Of a DNA stretch of 64,000 bases, positions 18,636 through 27,752 are shown piece after piece (the stretch's first letter is position 1; every line of letters begins with the position of its first letter). The notes beneath the pieces are model-generated. The model was not told the DNA's origin and did not search any database. It saw only the letters and a program-made list of their open reading frames with translations. The stretch is from Gracilibacillus oryzae (GTDB lineage Bacteria; Bacillota; Bacilli; Bacillales; Amphibacillaceae): positions 87,195-151,194 of the forward strand of contig NZ_ML762429.1 of the NCBI RefSeq assembly GCF_009498735.1, read 5' to 3'. The translations under genes were made by a program, and so were the position numbers.

Positions 18636-18794
18636 TGTCTAAAGCGGTTTCAAGCAACCTTTACAATTATTGCAGTCTTATGTATTGTCTCTCTAGTGAT
18701 CGCGATGACAATTAAGCCACCAAGTAATGGTAAACAACCTAAGGAACATACAGGAAATATTGAAAATATGCAGCCTAGCACTAGGGTTGGATAA
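18636..18794 (+). pseudogene. C-terminal remnant of a membrane transporter (MFS-like)
   Basis: An open stretch of 52 codons without a usable start reads LKRFQATFTIIAVLCIVSLV, then a basic, polar tail ending QPSTRVG and a stop. One transmembrane helix preceded by RFQATF resembles the last helix and tail of a major-facilitator exporter. The rest of the gene is absent; a stop codon lies directly upstream in frame. The family assignment is inferred from pattern only. Confidence 0.5.
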
Positions 18795-18901
18795 TGAAAA
18801 GGATTTATCCACTAAGAATTGAGAATATTAAATAATAACTGATGATCTCTTTCAGCACAAGAGTGAAAATTGTATCTTATTACAATATCCCTGGTTTTTT
18901 A

Positions 18902-19114
18902 TCAACTATGCACTGATTCAGATTTAACTTTAGGGATGAATCTTAAAGCATAGATCGCACAAATACCTACAATAACATAAATAATTTGTGATAGAACTGC
19001 TTCCTCTCCTCCAAAGATTGCTGCTACAAGATCAAATTGGAACAGACCAACTAAAAGCCAGTTTAGCCCTCCTACAATTAATAAAACTAAAGCAATAATA
19101 TTTAGTGCTTTCAT
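18902..19114 (-). CDS. DUF378 (YuzA-like) small membrane protein, copy 2
   Basis: A 70-residue protein, nearly the same as the one at 3253-3465 (differences include GLNWLL for GINWLL and a longer VHS tail). It has two membrane segments and unknown function. AAAGGAG lies 8 bases before the single ATG, which supports the second ATG as the start in copy 1. It is not in an operon. Confidence 0.85.
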   Translation of the reverse strand: MKALNIIALVLLIVGGLNWLLVGLFQFDLVAAIFGGEEAVLSQIIYVIVGICAIYALRFIPKVKSESVHS

Positions 19115-19394
19115 ACATAATACTCCTTTCTATGTGTTCGATGATTTCTTGCCTTACTTTGTTCATTCCTTTTATTCAACTTTTCAAACATTTTTAGTTC
19201 TTTAAGCAAAGAGCTAAGTTGGTTTGTGGTGACTTCTCCTTTACTACTTATACACTAATTGTCTTTGTTTAGAATCGTTCTACCATGAAAATTCCCATGT
19301 GAAATCTATCTGGTTTCTGTTATTCTTTTTAAATTCAGGGGAAATAGATAGAATGATAGATAGAAGAAAATTAATACATAAGGAAGTGAACAAC

Positions 19395-20534
19395 ATGAAA
19401 AATTTAACCATGACATTATCCTGGTTACTCTTAGTCTTTGTCCTTATCGCATGCTCGGAAAACACTGTTACTACTGATCAGAGTGAAGGAAACAATGAAA
19501 ATGCGCAATCGGAAGAAAGTGTATCGGAACAGAAAGAAGGAAATATAGAATCAGAGGAAAAGCAAGAAACAGAAGAAACAAAACAAACAGAGCCAGCTCA
19601 GCCTTACAAACCGATAGAGCCTGAAAATGATGCCAAACTTCTCAAAGATAAATTGTCTGAAGAGGAGCTTGAGATGATGCCTAGTGCCGAAGCTCACGGA
19701 GATGATCGCACGAGGATGGTTCCAGTCGGCCAAACACTGGTTGAAGGAGCGGAGGATCAAACCAATGGTCCTTTAAAGGATAATAGAATTGTAGCCTACT
19801 ATGGGCATCCGAACTCCACCAATATGGGGATTCTGGGGGAAATGGAACCAGAACAACTCATGGAAAAGTTAAAAAAACAGACAAAGGCATATTCCGATGC
19901 CGATCCATCCCGTCCGGCCATTCCAATGATTGAGTTGATTTCTACAATAGCACAGCGGGATCCTGGACCTGAAGGTAAGTACTACCACATGACTTCAACA
20001 GAACAAATTGATGAATATGCTGAACTTGCAAGAGAAAACAATGCGTTGCTTATGCTTGATGTTCAGCTGGGAACAGACTCTGTCATGAATCAAGTTAAAT
20101 TACTCGAGGAATGGTTGAAGCTTCCATACGTTCACCTGGCCATAGATACCGAATTTCATGTAAAAGAAGGAGAAACACCAGGTATCGACCTTGGCCAAGT
20201 AAACGGAGCGGAAGTCCAAGAAGCGGTGGACTACCTTACAGAAATGGTAGAAGAAAACGACCTGCCAGACAAAATTATCCTCGTCCATCAGTTCATGGAC
20301 GAAGCATTAACGAACAAAGAAGCCATCCAACCGACTGAGAATGTAGAAGTCGTCTTGAACTATGATGGCTGGGGTGATTCCTCCACAAAAATGTCTCTCT
20401 ATCGCAAGTTCGTGCGGAATGAAGCAGTCCAATACGGCGGGTTCAAGATCTTTTATAATAAAGATGAACCTGTACTAAGTGCTGAAGACGTCTTAAAGCT
20501 TGATCCCAATCCTGCGATTATTAATTATCAGTGA
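19395..20534 (+). CDS. Lipoprotein with uncharacterised C-terminal domain
   Basis: About 379 residues. A signal peptide ends in lipobox LIAC (Cys about residue 20). A Glu/Ser/Gln-rich low-complexity linker of some 60 residues follows, then a 280-residue globular domain. That domain contains AYYGHPNST, IPMIELISTI, LLMLDVQLG, HLAIDTEFHV and KIILVHQFMD, with alternating strands and acidic residues like a TIM barrel and possibly glycosidase-like. I do not recognise the family. I start at the ATG at 19395 because GGAAGTGA precedes it and the signal peptide begins there; the longer frame to 19299 would put 32 polar residues in front. Confidence 0.75.
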   Translation: MKNLTMTLSWLLLVFVLIACSENTVTTDQSEGNNENAQSEESVSEQKEGNIESEEKQETEETKQTEPAQPYKPIEPENDAKLLKDKLSEEELEMMPSAEAHGDDRTRMVPVGQTLVEGAEDQTNGPLKDNRIVAYYGHPNSTNMGILGEMEPEQLMEKLKKQTKAYSDADPSRPAIPMIELISTIAQRDPGPEGKYYHMTSTEQIDEYAELARENNALLMLDVQLGTDSVMNQVKLLEEWLKLPYVHLAIDTEFHVKEGETPGIDLGQVNGAEVQEAVDYLTEMVEENDLPDKIILVHQFMDEALTNKEAIQPTENVEVVLNYDGWGDSSTKMSLYRKFVRNEAVQYGGFKIFYNKDEPVLSAEDVLKLDPNPAIINYQ

Positions 20535-20574
20535 TAAAGAGTCCGTTTTAAGAACCAATTACGATCTAAGACAA

Positions 20575-20601
20575 TAAAAGGAGAAGCGAAAGTGCTTCTC
20601 C
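20575..20601 (-). terminator. Terminator of the ldh-lctP operon
   Basis: GGAGAAGC/GCTTCTCC arms (20580-20587, 20594-20601), then TTTTATT on the minus strand. It also follows the plus-strand lipoprotein gene. Confidence 0.8.
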
Positions 20602-20619
20602 CTTGCTTCTATATTTCAT

Positions 20620-22194
20620 CTAGAAAAATAGTGATAAGATGAATGTCCAAATACATACAAAAGCTAATAATCCAAAGCTGTATTTCAGCGTCATCTTTGT
20701 TAAATCTGCTTCCCTTCCTGTTTCGCCAACAGCTGCAGTTGCAATCACAATCGATTGCGGAGAAATAAGCTTCGCAATAACTCCACCAGCCGTATTGGCA
20801 GAAACTAATAGAGAAGGATTAGTTCCGATAATATTACCTGCTGTTACTTGAATCGGAGCAAATAATGTATTATTGTTAACAACTGATCCAGTCATAAATA
20901 CGCCAATCCATCCTAATATTGGTGATAATAGTGGAAAGACTGTACCTGCGGTTGCCACAGCTTCTCCTAATGCAACAGTTAATCCACCGTATGTCATTAA
21001 TTTAGAAATCCCGATAATAGCACAAATCATTACAATTGGTTTCCAGAACTCAACCACTGTGTTTTTAATAAGGTGATAACCTTCGCTAAATTTAATTCCT
21101 GCCGTTGTTCCAATGGTTGTTAATCCCGCTAACAAAATTGCTGTTCCAGTTGCCCCTATCAAACTAACACTTGCACTTAAAGATGTTCCCGCTATTCCAA
21201 AGTCCAATACAGTGAATCCTAACATACCATCTTCAGCAAATAACCCTTTGAAAGCTGGGAAGCTCCAAATCAGAATGAAGATCGTTAACAAATAAAATGG
21301 GGACCATGCCTTAATAACTTCACTTAGAGAATGATTCTCAAATTCAAGATTTTTGCCAATCAATAAAAAATTATTCCGTGGTTGCCATTTTCTAAGAAAT
21401 AATGCTAACATTCCCATTGCTAATAAAGGTGGTATAATATCGGCTAATTCCGGACCTACAAATACTGTAATTATCACTTGAGTCAAAGTGTATGTGGCAG
21501 ATGTCACTAATATTGCCGGTAATACTTCCTTTACTCCCTTTAATCCGTCAATTAAGAATATTAATAAAAATGGAATGGTAAAGTTAATAATCGGAAGTGT
21601 TAAAGCTGTCATTACCGATACGCTCATCGAAGTAACATTTCCTTGAAGTTCAAATGTATCAATGATTCCTACAGGTATACCAATTGCCCCAAACGCTCCC
21701 GAAGCGCCATTTGCGATTAAACAAAGCATGGCAGCTTGGAGAGGTTTGAAACCCAATGAAACTAACAGTACCGAACAAATGGCTATAGGTACACCAAATC
21801 CAGCAGCGCCTTCTAAAAATGCATTAAAACTAAATCCTATAAGTAAAAATTGAACCCGTTGATCCTGTGAAACCCCGACAATACTGCTACGTAGCACATT
21901 AAACTTACCAGACTCCACAGAGATCTTATAAAGCCAGACAGCCATCACGATAATCCAGCCAATTGGCCAAAAACCTGCAACGATCCCCTGAACAATACTT
22001 CCAAGTGATGTACTAAGAGGTAACTTAAATACGAATATTACGATTAAAAATGTAATGAATAAGTTCAATAAGGCAGCATTTATACCTTTCATCTTTAGAA
22101 AAGTTAAACAGATTAAAAACAATAAGATCGGTATTGCTGCGACAAGTGCGGAGAGAACAAGGTTATCAAATGGATTAAAAGTTTCCACTAACAT
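20620..22194 (-). CDS. lctP: L-lactate permease
   Basis: A 524-residue LctP-family carrier with about 13 transmembrane helices. Family motifs include EGAAGFGVPIAI, NGASGAFGAIGIP and GGVIAKLISPQSI. It exchanges or imports lactate with protons. It is the second gene after ldh (32-base gap) and is expected to be cotranscribed from the Rex-controlled promoter, linking lactate export/import to NADH level. Confidence 0.93.
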   Translation of the reverse strand: MLVETFNPFDNLVLSALVAAIPILLFLICLTFLKMKGINAALLNLFITFLIVIFVFKLPLSTSLGSIVQGIVAGFWPIGWIIVMAVWLYKISVESGKFNVLRSSIVGVSQDQRVQFLLIGFSFNAFLEGAAGFGVPIAICSVLLVSLGFKPLQAAMLCLIANGASGAFGAIGIPVGIIDTFELQGNVTSMSVSVMTALTLPIINFTIPFLLIFLIDGLKGVKEVLPAILVTSATYTLTQVIITVFVGPELADIIPPLLAMGMLALFLRKWQPRNNFLLIGKNLEFENHSLSEVIKAWSPFYLLTIFILIWSFPAFKGLFAEDGMLGFTVLDFGIAGTSLSASVSLIGATGTAILLAGLTTIGTTAGIKFSEGYHLIKNTVVEFWKPIVMICAIIGISKLMTYGGLTVALGEAVATAGTVFPLLSPILGWIGVFMTGSVVNNNTLFAPIQVTAGNIIGTNPSLLVSANTAGGVIAKLISPQSIVIATAAVGETGREADLTKMTLKYSFGLLAFVCIWTFILSLFF

Positions 22195-22226
22195 ATAAAT
22201 TGCCCCTTTAAACTATAAATATATCT

Positions 22227-23159
22227 TTATTCGAAAATAGAATCTTGAATATCTTTTAACGTTCGGACAGATTGAGAAAGCTTTTGTCTCTCTTCCTCAT
22301 TCAGAGATAGTTCGACAATACGTTTTACGCCGGCTCTTGTAATAACAGAAGGCATACCGACATATACACCACTGTGACCATATTCCCCCTCTAACAATGT
22401 CCCTACAGGCAGAACGACATTTTCATTTCTGAAAATAGCCTTCGTTATCCGGGCTAATCCCATAGCTATACCGTAATATGTTGCACCTTTTGCATTAATT
22501 ATTTCATAAGCTGCTTCACGAGCCATTCCAGCTATTTCTTCTTTCCTTTCCTCGGTTAGCTTTTGGGCAAGAGGTGCACCAGAGATATTTGCAGAGCTCC
22601 ATGCCGGGAATTGAGAATCCCCATGTTCTCCAATGATATAACCGTGAACACTTATTGCTGCCGTATCAAACTCCTCTCCTAGTAAGTATCTAAATCTCGC
22701 AGAGTCTAAAATAGTTCCAGATCCAATAACTCTTTCTTTTGGTAGACCTGAGTATTTTAATGTTGCGAATGATAGGATATCAACTGGATTTGATGCAACA
22801 ATAAAAATACCGTTAAACCCTGAATCCATTACATTTGTTACAATACTTTTAAAAATAGCGACGTTTTTATTTACTAGCTGTAATCTGGTTTCTCCAGGTT
22901 TTTGTGCTGCTCCTGCTGTAATGACAACAATGGCTGCATCGCTGCAATCCTGATAAGAACCTTTTTTGACTTTCATTGCCGTAGGGGCATATGCAATACC
23001 ATGACTTAAATCCATAGTATCCCCTTTTACTTTATCTTCATTTAAGTCTACTATTATTAATTCATCACATAATCCCTGATTCATTAAAGCAAATGCATAA
23101 CTTGATCCAACAGCACCGTCTCCGATTAATACAACTTTGTTACCTTGTGTAAAATTCAT
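22227..23159 (-). CDS. ldh: L-lactate dehydrogenase
   Basis: About 310 residues. The NAD loop [11 protein letters not shown] is at the N-terminus, with SNPVDILSF and the active-site His in [11 protein letters not shown]. It reduces pyruvate to L-lactate, regenerating NAD. I choose the ATG at 23159, 7 bases after GGAGGAAT; an ATG 15 bases earlier would overlap this site. Two Rex boxes lie upstream and lctP follows. Confidence 0.95.
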   Translation of the reverse strand: MNFTQGNKVVLIGDGAVGSSYAFALMNQGLCDELIIVDLNEDKVKGDTMDLSHGIAYAPTAMKVKKGSYQDCSDAAIVVITAGAAQKPGETRLQLVNKNVAIFKSIVTNVMDSGFNGIFIVASNPVDILSFATLKYSGLPKERVIGSGTILDSARFRYLLGEEFDTAAISVHGYIIGEHGDSQFPAWSSANISGAPLAQKLTEERKEEIAGMAREAAYEIINAKGATYYGIAMGLARITKAIFRNENVVLPVGTLLEGEYGHSGVYVGMPSVITRAGVKRIVELSLNEEERQKLSQSVRTLKDIQDSIFE

Positions 23160-23192
23160 TTTAAATTCCTCCATCGTCCTTGAATTTATTTA

Positions 23193-23210
23193 ATGTGAAG
23201 TGTTTCACAT
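23193..23210. promoter_or_regulatory. Rex box 1 (proximal)
   Basis: ATGTGAAGTGTTTCACAT, a near-perfect inverted repeat matching TTGTGAA-N4-TTCACAA except at the outer bases. It lies about 34 bases before the ldh start. Confidence 0.85.
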
Positions 23211-23256
23211 ATAGGTGTAAAAAAATATCTAATTTCTTGATCCTTTAACTCAATAA

Positions 23257-23274
23257 TTGTGAATTACTTCACAA
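23257..23274. promoter_or_regulatory. Rex box 2 (distal)
   Basis: TTGTGAATTACTTCACAA is an exact match to the Rex consensus. It is centred 64 bases upstream of the first box, six helical turns, allowing cooperative binding. Confidence 0.9.
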
Positions 23275-23461
23275 ACATAATATACATGATTTTTTTGAAT
23301 TTAGCAAGATCACCATTAAAGTTTCTAAAGTCCTTTGATGCTTTGGACAAATTTCTGTCACATATAAATCAAATCTCAATAACAAGATCAAAAGAAATGG
23401 GGATGGAGACTTTATCTCAATCTGTAAAAAACAACCTAACAAAATTAACCCTCATGCAAAG

Positions 23462-23498
23462 AAGAGCACAGTCTATATACTAAGAGTGTGCTCTTTTG
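23462..23498 (+). terminator. Strong hairpin terminator without a clear gene
   Basis: AAGAGCACA/TGTGCTCTT arms (23462-23470, 23487-23495) end in TTTT on the plus strand. No convincing plus-strand gene precedes it; a 74-codon frame from 23259 starts inside the Rex region and looks spurious. Together with the empty stretch before it, this may mark a lost gene. Confidence 0.6.
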
Positions 23499-23610
23499 CT
23501 ATTTAACAATCAATATAGTGGATCTCGCCTATATAATTAGGCATAATCCATATAATCTAATCGCTCACTAAGAGCTTATTCGCTCCTTTGGCGAGGCAAT
23601 TTGAGTAAGC

Positions 23611-24810
23611 CTATCCCCCTGCGATCATCTGTGCTAGTTTCCCGCACAATAAGGCTGCATAGGTGCCGACAATGTTACCTAAAATCCCCATTAATAATCC
23701 CACAGGCGCTAATGCGGGTTGGAATACAGATGCAACAATGGGTGCTGAACTCGTCCCACCGATATTACCTTGAGACCCAACTGCTACGAAAAACAACGGC
23801 GCTCTTAACAATCTCGCGGCAGCAAAGATACAAAGGATATGGATTGCTAACCAGACGACTCCCATTAAGATAAACTGAGGTGCCTGCACAACATCTGCTA
23901 AATTCGCCTGTGCACCAATCCCAGTTAAAAACAAATATATTCCTAAATAACCGATTTTACTGGCACCATAGTATTCCAGGTTTCTAACTTTTGTAAAGGA
24001 AAGGGCAATTCCAACAGCAGTGATCAAAATGAACGACCATGTTGAAGTGCTCATAATCTCACTTTTTGGAATAAAGTCCATCCCTGCGAAGACACGAATG
24101 ATATAGGATCCTGCAAAACCAATACCAATTATTCCAAACAGCTGTGGAAGTTGTAATGGTTTCACATTCCTTTCAATATCTGTTGCTATATCTTCATTAA
24201 CTCTCTTAATCGTAGAATTATCCGCACCATTCCACTTATTGAACCTTTCTTGGAAATTGGCTAATGCAATCATAACACCCATCCAGCTAATTCCGACTAG
24301 GGTGTCTGTCAAAATGACTGGACTTAATATCTCGTCAGGTGTACGAAACGCTTCAATCATTGCACCCATATTTGCTGATCCGCCAATCCAGCTTCCAGCA
24401 AGGGCTCCTACTCCACGCCATGCTTCCTCAGGCAGGATTCCTTGGAATAAAGCAAAAGCAATAGGGCCTCCAATCACAACACCGATTGTCCCTGAAAGAA
24501 ATAAAAGAACAGCTTTCCCTCCGAGCTTAAATGTTGCTGGAACGTTCGCACTAATCATTAATAATAACAAACCTGCTGGAAGTATATACGTACTTAGAAA
24601 ACTATATAAATCCGAACTTTGCGGAATAATACCAAATGTGGTTGAAAGCATTGGTAAAAAGTACATCCAGATTAAAGGTGGAGCATAACGAAAGAACTTA
24701 CGTAAAAATTTATTATCTAAAGTAGATAACATAAATACAATCCCGACAATTGCACTTAAATAAGCGAAGATCGCCATAGGATCTTGAATTAACACCATAT
24801 CTTTATTCAT
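23611..24810 (-). CDS. DUF819 (YjcL-like) membrane protein, copy 2
   Basis: Nearly the same as the protein at 4490-5689 over its whole length, with scattered conservative changes such as IGIGFAG for LAVGVAG. It has about 11 transmembrane segments; transport is likely and substrate unknown. The start is chosen as for copy 1 (AAGGAG 11 bases upstream of the ATG at 24810). No terminator hairpin like that of copy 1 is obvious. The upstream neighbour is a decayed SDR remnant in the position where copy 1 has an intact SDR gene. Confidence 0.9.
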   Translation of the reverse strand: MNKDMVLIQDPMAIFAYLSAIVGIVFMLSTLDNKFLRKFFRYAPPLIWMYFLPMLSTTFGIIPQSSDLYSFLSTYILPAGLLLLMISANVPATFKLGGKAVLLFLSGTIGVVIGGPIAFALFQGILPEEAWRGVGALAGSWIGGSANMGAMIEAFRTPDEILSPVILTDTLVGISWMGVMIALANFQERFNKWNGADNSTIKRVNEDIATDIERNVKPLQLPQLFGIIGIGFAGSYIIRVFAGMDFIPKSEIMSTSTWSFILITAVGIALSFTKVRNLEYYGASKIGYLGIYLFLTGIGAQANLADVVQAPQFILMGVVWLAIHILCIFAAARLLRAPLFFVAVGSQGNIGGTSSAPIVASVFQPALAPVGLLMGILGNIVGTYAALLCGKLAQMIAGG

Positions 24811-25124
24811 GATGAGAAACACTCCTTGTTGATTTTTGAAAATTTTCAGATAATTGGTGGTAAGGACTTGGAGATTTTATCACTTTTCCAGTCAAAAAAT
24901 CAATCGGAAAATATTGTGAAATTTGCATCGAACTACAGATAAGGAGATGGAAGCATTGAGGGTTTATTTACTGTTGGGAGGATAGATCCTTTACTTATAT
25001 CGTCTGTCCCAAATTCGAAAGCCAGAAATATGCACAGCTAAAAAGCACTATTATCTTAAAGACAACAGCACTCTTACTAAATGTACACATGCAGCAGTGC
25101 AACTTTCTATTATATAATGATATG

Positions 25125-25200
25125 GTTATAAAGCCACCAGCTTAGCTATAATAAATATCTTTAACTCTTAACAAGAAAGCGAATGACACTGTAATTCCTT
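25125..25200 (-). pseudogene. Remnant of an SDR gene 3' end
   Basis: Read next to the 3' end of the SDR gene (5961-6060), this stretch keeps blocks in the same order: GCAGTGCAACTTT just downstream, TAAAGCC(A/T)CCA at the C-terminus, and aacaagaaagcga further in, with gaps between. No reading frame survives. It suggests that the DUF819-SDR pair was duplicated and the second SDR decayed. Confidence 0.5.
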
Positions 25201-25226
25201 TCGCTAGATTAGCAGAAAACACGATA

Positions 25227-26063
25227 TTATAAATGGATCAGCCAACGATGAGCCTCAGCAAACAATGGCCCCCAAGTTGATTCATGGTGCGTTCCATCAG
25301 GTATAAAGTCAAATCGTATTCGATTTTCATCTACACCTGCTGCGATTAGCGTCTGACGGACCTTTACTACATGCTCATAGGCAGTCTGATTAAAATCTGT
25401 ATTATCGGTCTCCTGACCTCCCATGCTCAGGTAAATACCCATCGCAGGAGAAATATCTGACTGCTGAATTAATCGGATGATCGCACCATCATCCTGCCAC
25501 ATAACAAATGAAATCCCACAAACTTTGCCAAACAGATCAGGATAGCAAATGGCCGTGTAGAGCGCAATATACGCACCGAACGAGCTTCCGCCAATCAGTG
25601 TATTCTCCGGTTCGGGAAGGGTTCGATAGTGACGGTCGATATATGGCTTAAGTGTTTCTGCACTGAATTCAGTGTAAGCATTACCTTTTCCTCCAAAGCC
25701 ATACTCCTCGTTCATGGTAAAATTATATTAATTGTTGCGCTGGTCGCCTCCATTATCAATAGCAACTACGATAGCCTCGAGACCAGTTTCCCCAATAGCC
25801 ATTTGCTCTAGTGTCTCATCTACGCCCCACTCGATTCCCCAAGATGTTGCTTGATTAAACACATTTTGGCCATCTTGCATATAGAGGACTGGATACCTGC
25901 GTACCCCTTCTTTATAACTTTTCGGAAAATAAATCCATATTCTGCGCTCTATCTGCAGCTGAGGAATCGGGAATGCTTCGATTATCTTCACATCACCGGT
26001 AATCGTATGTATTTTGTCGTCATTCAGAACTTTTCTCCACGGTAAAGCAGTAGTTTTGCTCAT
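25227..26063 (-). pseudogene. Esterase of the alpha/beta hydrolase fold, broken by an in-frame stop
   Basis: Two open frames (25728-26063 and 25227-25715) are in one frame, separated by a TAA at 25728-25730 and four sense codons. Reading through gives GGDQRNN(stop)YNFTMNEEYGF, where family members usually have Glu, so GAA to TAA is the simplest explanation. The whole would be 278 residues, similar to YbbA/IroE-type esterases: VLYMQDGQN in the N-terminal part, nucleophile Ser in GGSSFGAYIAL, and catalytic His in DGTHHESTW. The second half could in theory start at the ATG at 25715, but would lack the first strands. Confidence 0.8.
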
Positions 26064-26259
26064 TTATGATTCTCCCTGCTAAATCTTGTATTGTCAAAAC
26101 CTTGTATAGAAATAGGTCATAAAACCCTATGTTCATGTGCTAACTAAAGGAATGCATTTGCTTTTGTTGTTCACAGTGCAAACAGCCCCTCCCCCATACT
26201 AAAAAACAAGGCTAAGTAAAAAATTACAGCCGCTCACACTGTGTATAATCATTCGCTTT

Positions 26260-27415
26260 CTATTCCCGATTGATCAGATACTCTTTCACTTCTTCCATTG
26301 TCTCTATTTGATCAATATGGTCAATAATGTTTTCTAACACTGGGATACTTTGCATGTAGATTCGCTGTTTTATATCTTCTGGTACAGGACCGACAAATTT
26401 CTTAATCAATCGGACAGTTGTATCCGCTTTTCCTGCTTTTCTTCCTTCTTTCAATCCTCTATCCCGCCAAGAATTTGGTAAGCTTCGAATAAATGCTAAC
26501 TCTTCTGGTGTGAATTCCTCCATATCTTTCATTATTTTTTCCTTCTCCTGTACAGTGATCGGTAAATACGCTTCAAAAAATCCATTGACTAACTCTGCTT
26601 TTGCAGGGGTTGTGTTAAGGCTTATTAACATTCTTAAGAAGGCACGCTTGACATCTAATTCTTCTGACTTTTGATAACCCATTTTACTAAGTAAAGCAGC
26701 AGCTACTGGGTTATTAGACTTTAGGAAAGTACGGCAGTTGAGATTCTTTAATTCTATTTGAACAAAGGCGCAAGCACCCGTTTAGAGACGTAGCAGTGGA
26801 GCGAATCAACTGAGATAAAGGGAATCACGGTGAGGTAACGAAACGATGATGACTTATCGTAGGGCGATTTCGCGAAGTCGCCTAGTCTCTGGGCGCTGGA
26901 GCCGGACGTGGCCGTTTCTGTCAGCGAGCATTATATAGCCAACATTTTATACTCCCTTACCTTTTTAAAAACGAAAAGGTTAAGACATGAAAGAATGGAA
27001 AGGTAATAGTAAATTGGTTGGGTTCATTGCGAATGTAGTCATATGTGAAAAGGGCGATTGGCTATACAGGTTTTCTATACCTATTATACAATAGGCTGAA
27101 GTATTGATACATACGTTGATGAAAAAAATCTTGTCTGTAGCTTTGAGGCTCTACATGGATGATAATCAGTTTTTCTTCTCCTTTTAACTTGGCTTCGAAT
27201 ACCATATCTACTTTTTTATGGTCCCCTTCAAGCAAATCTGTGAACCATTCCTCTGATAATGGCTTCACGTCAGAAAAATCGATGGAGCGATGGACATCTG
27301 GGAAAAATAATTCAAGAAACTCTTCAAAAAACGTGCCAATCAATTGTATAAATAACTGATCATGCGATAAATACTTGCTGGAATCTTCATGAACTGCGAT
27401 CAACGTATGATTCAT
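26260..27415 (-). pseudogene. Rpn-family recombination-promoting nuclease gene, split by a repeat
   Basis: Removing 26758-26962 joins FSFLK to IELKNLN in one frame, giving about 316 residues, the usual Rpn/YhgA-like length. The N-terminal PD-(D/E)XK core is visible (KVDMVFEAKL, IIHVEPQS). A second lesion is a TAG at codon 118 (YRKPV(stop)PIALFTYDY), where Leu is expected. The C-terminal 140 codons are intact. Rpn proteins are transposase-like nucleases that occur in many Bacilli. This copy is inactive unless both halves are expressed separately. Confidence 0.85.
26758..26962 (+). repeat. 205-bp dispersed repeat inserted in the Rpn gene, copy 2
   Basis: The insert begins ttgaacaaaggcgcaagc and contains GTTTAGAGACGTAGC, GGAGCGAATCAACTGAG, an inner hairpin (GGGCGATTTCGCGAAGTCGCC) and CTGGAGCCGGACGTGGC. 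It is much richer in G+C than its surroundings. Copy 1 at 18310-18410 shares both ends but lacks the middle. No protein is encoded. No clear target-site duplication is visible. Confidence 0.85.
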
Positions 27416-27752
27416 AACACTTCTCCTCTCATTACCTTATCGAACACTTGTTCTTAAATAAATATTAAACTACTTTCTATTGTTTGTGCAAGAAAAAAGA
27501 TATCACTATTGGCCAAAGTTACACCATTTAGGAAGCGCTTTTTAATTGAGAAATTTTTCTAAAAAAATCGGGATTATTCCATGGCTTCTGGCACGGTTTA
27601 GTTTACTCATAAACAGCGACAGCTCCCCCCAAACTAGTAATTTAATAGGTTTGTTTTATAAATTCTTCATTTTCCGTTATCAAGGTGTTTTTAAGATATA
27701 ATAGGTTTAAAAGTATTCAATTAATGATCAAAGAAAGGCTAATAAACCAAAT

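Noticed and set aside
23259-23483. 74-codon plus-strand frame between ldh and the second DUF819 gene
   Set aside because: It starts within the distal Rex box, lacks a ribosome site and has no family resemblance; only the terminator behind it is notable.
27416-27752. cre site at about 27533 (GGAAGCGCTTTTT)
   Set aside because: It has three mismatches at fixed positions of the consensus and no carbon-related gene follows.
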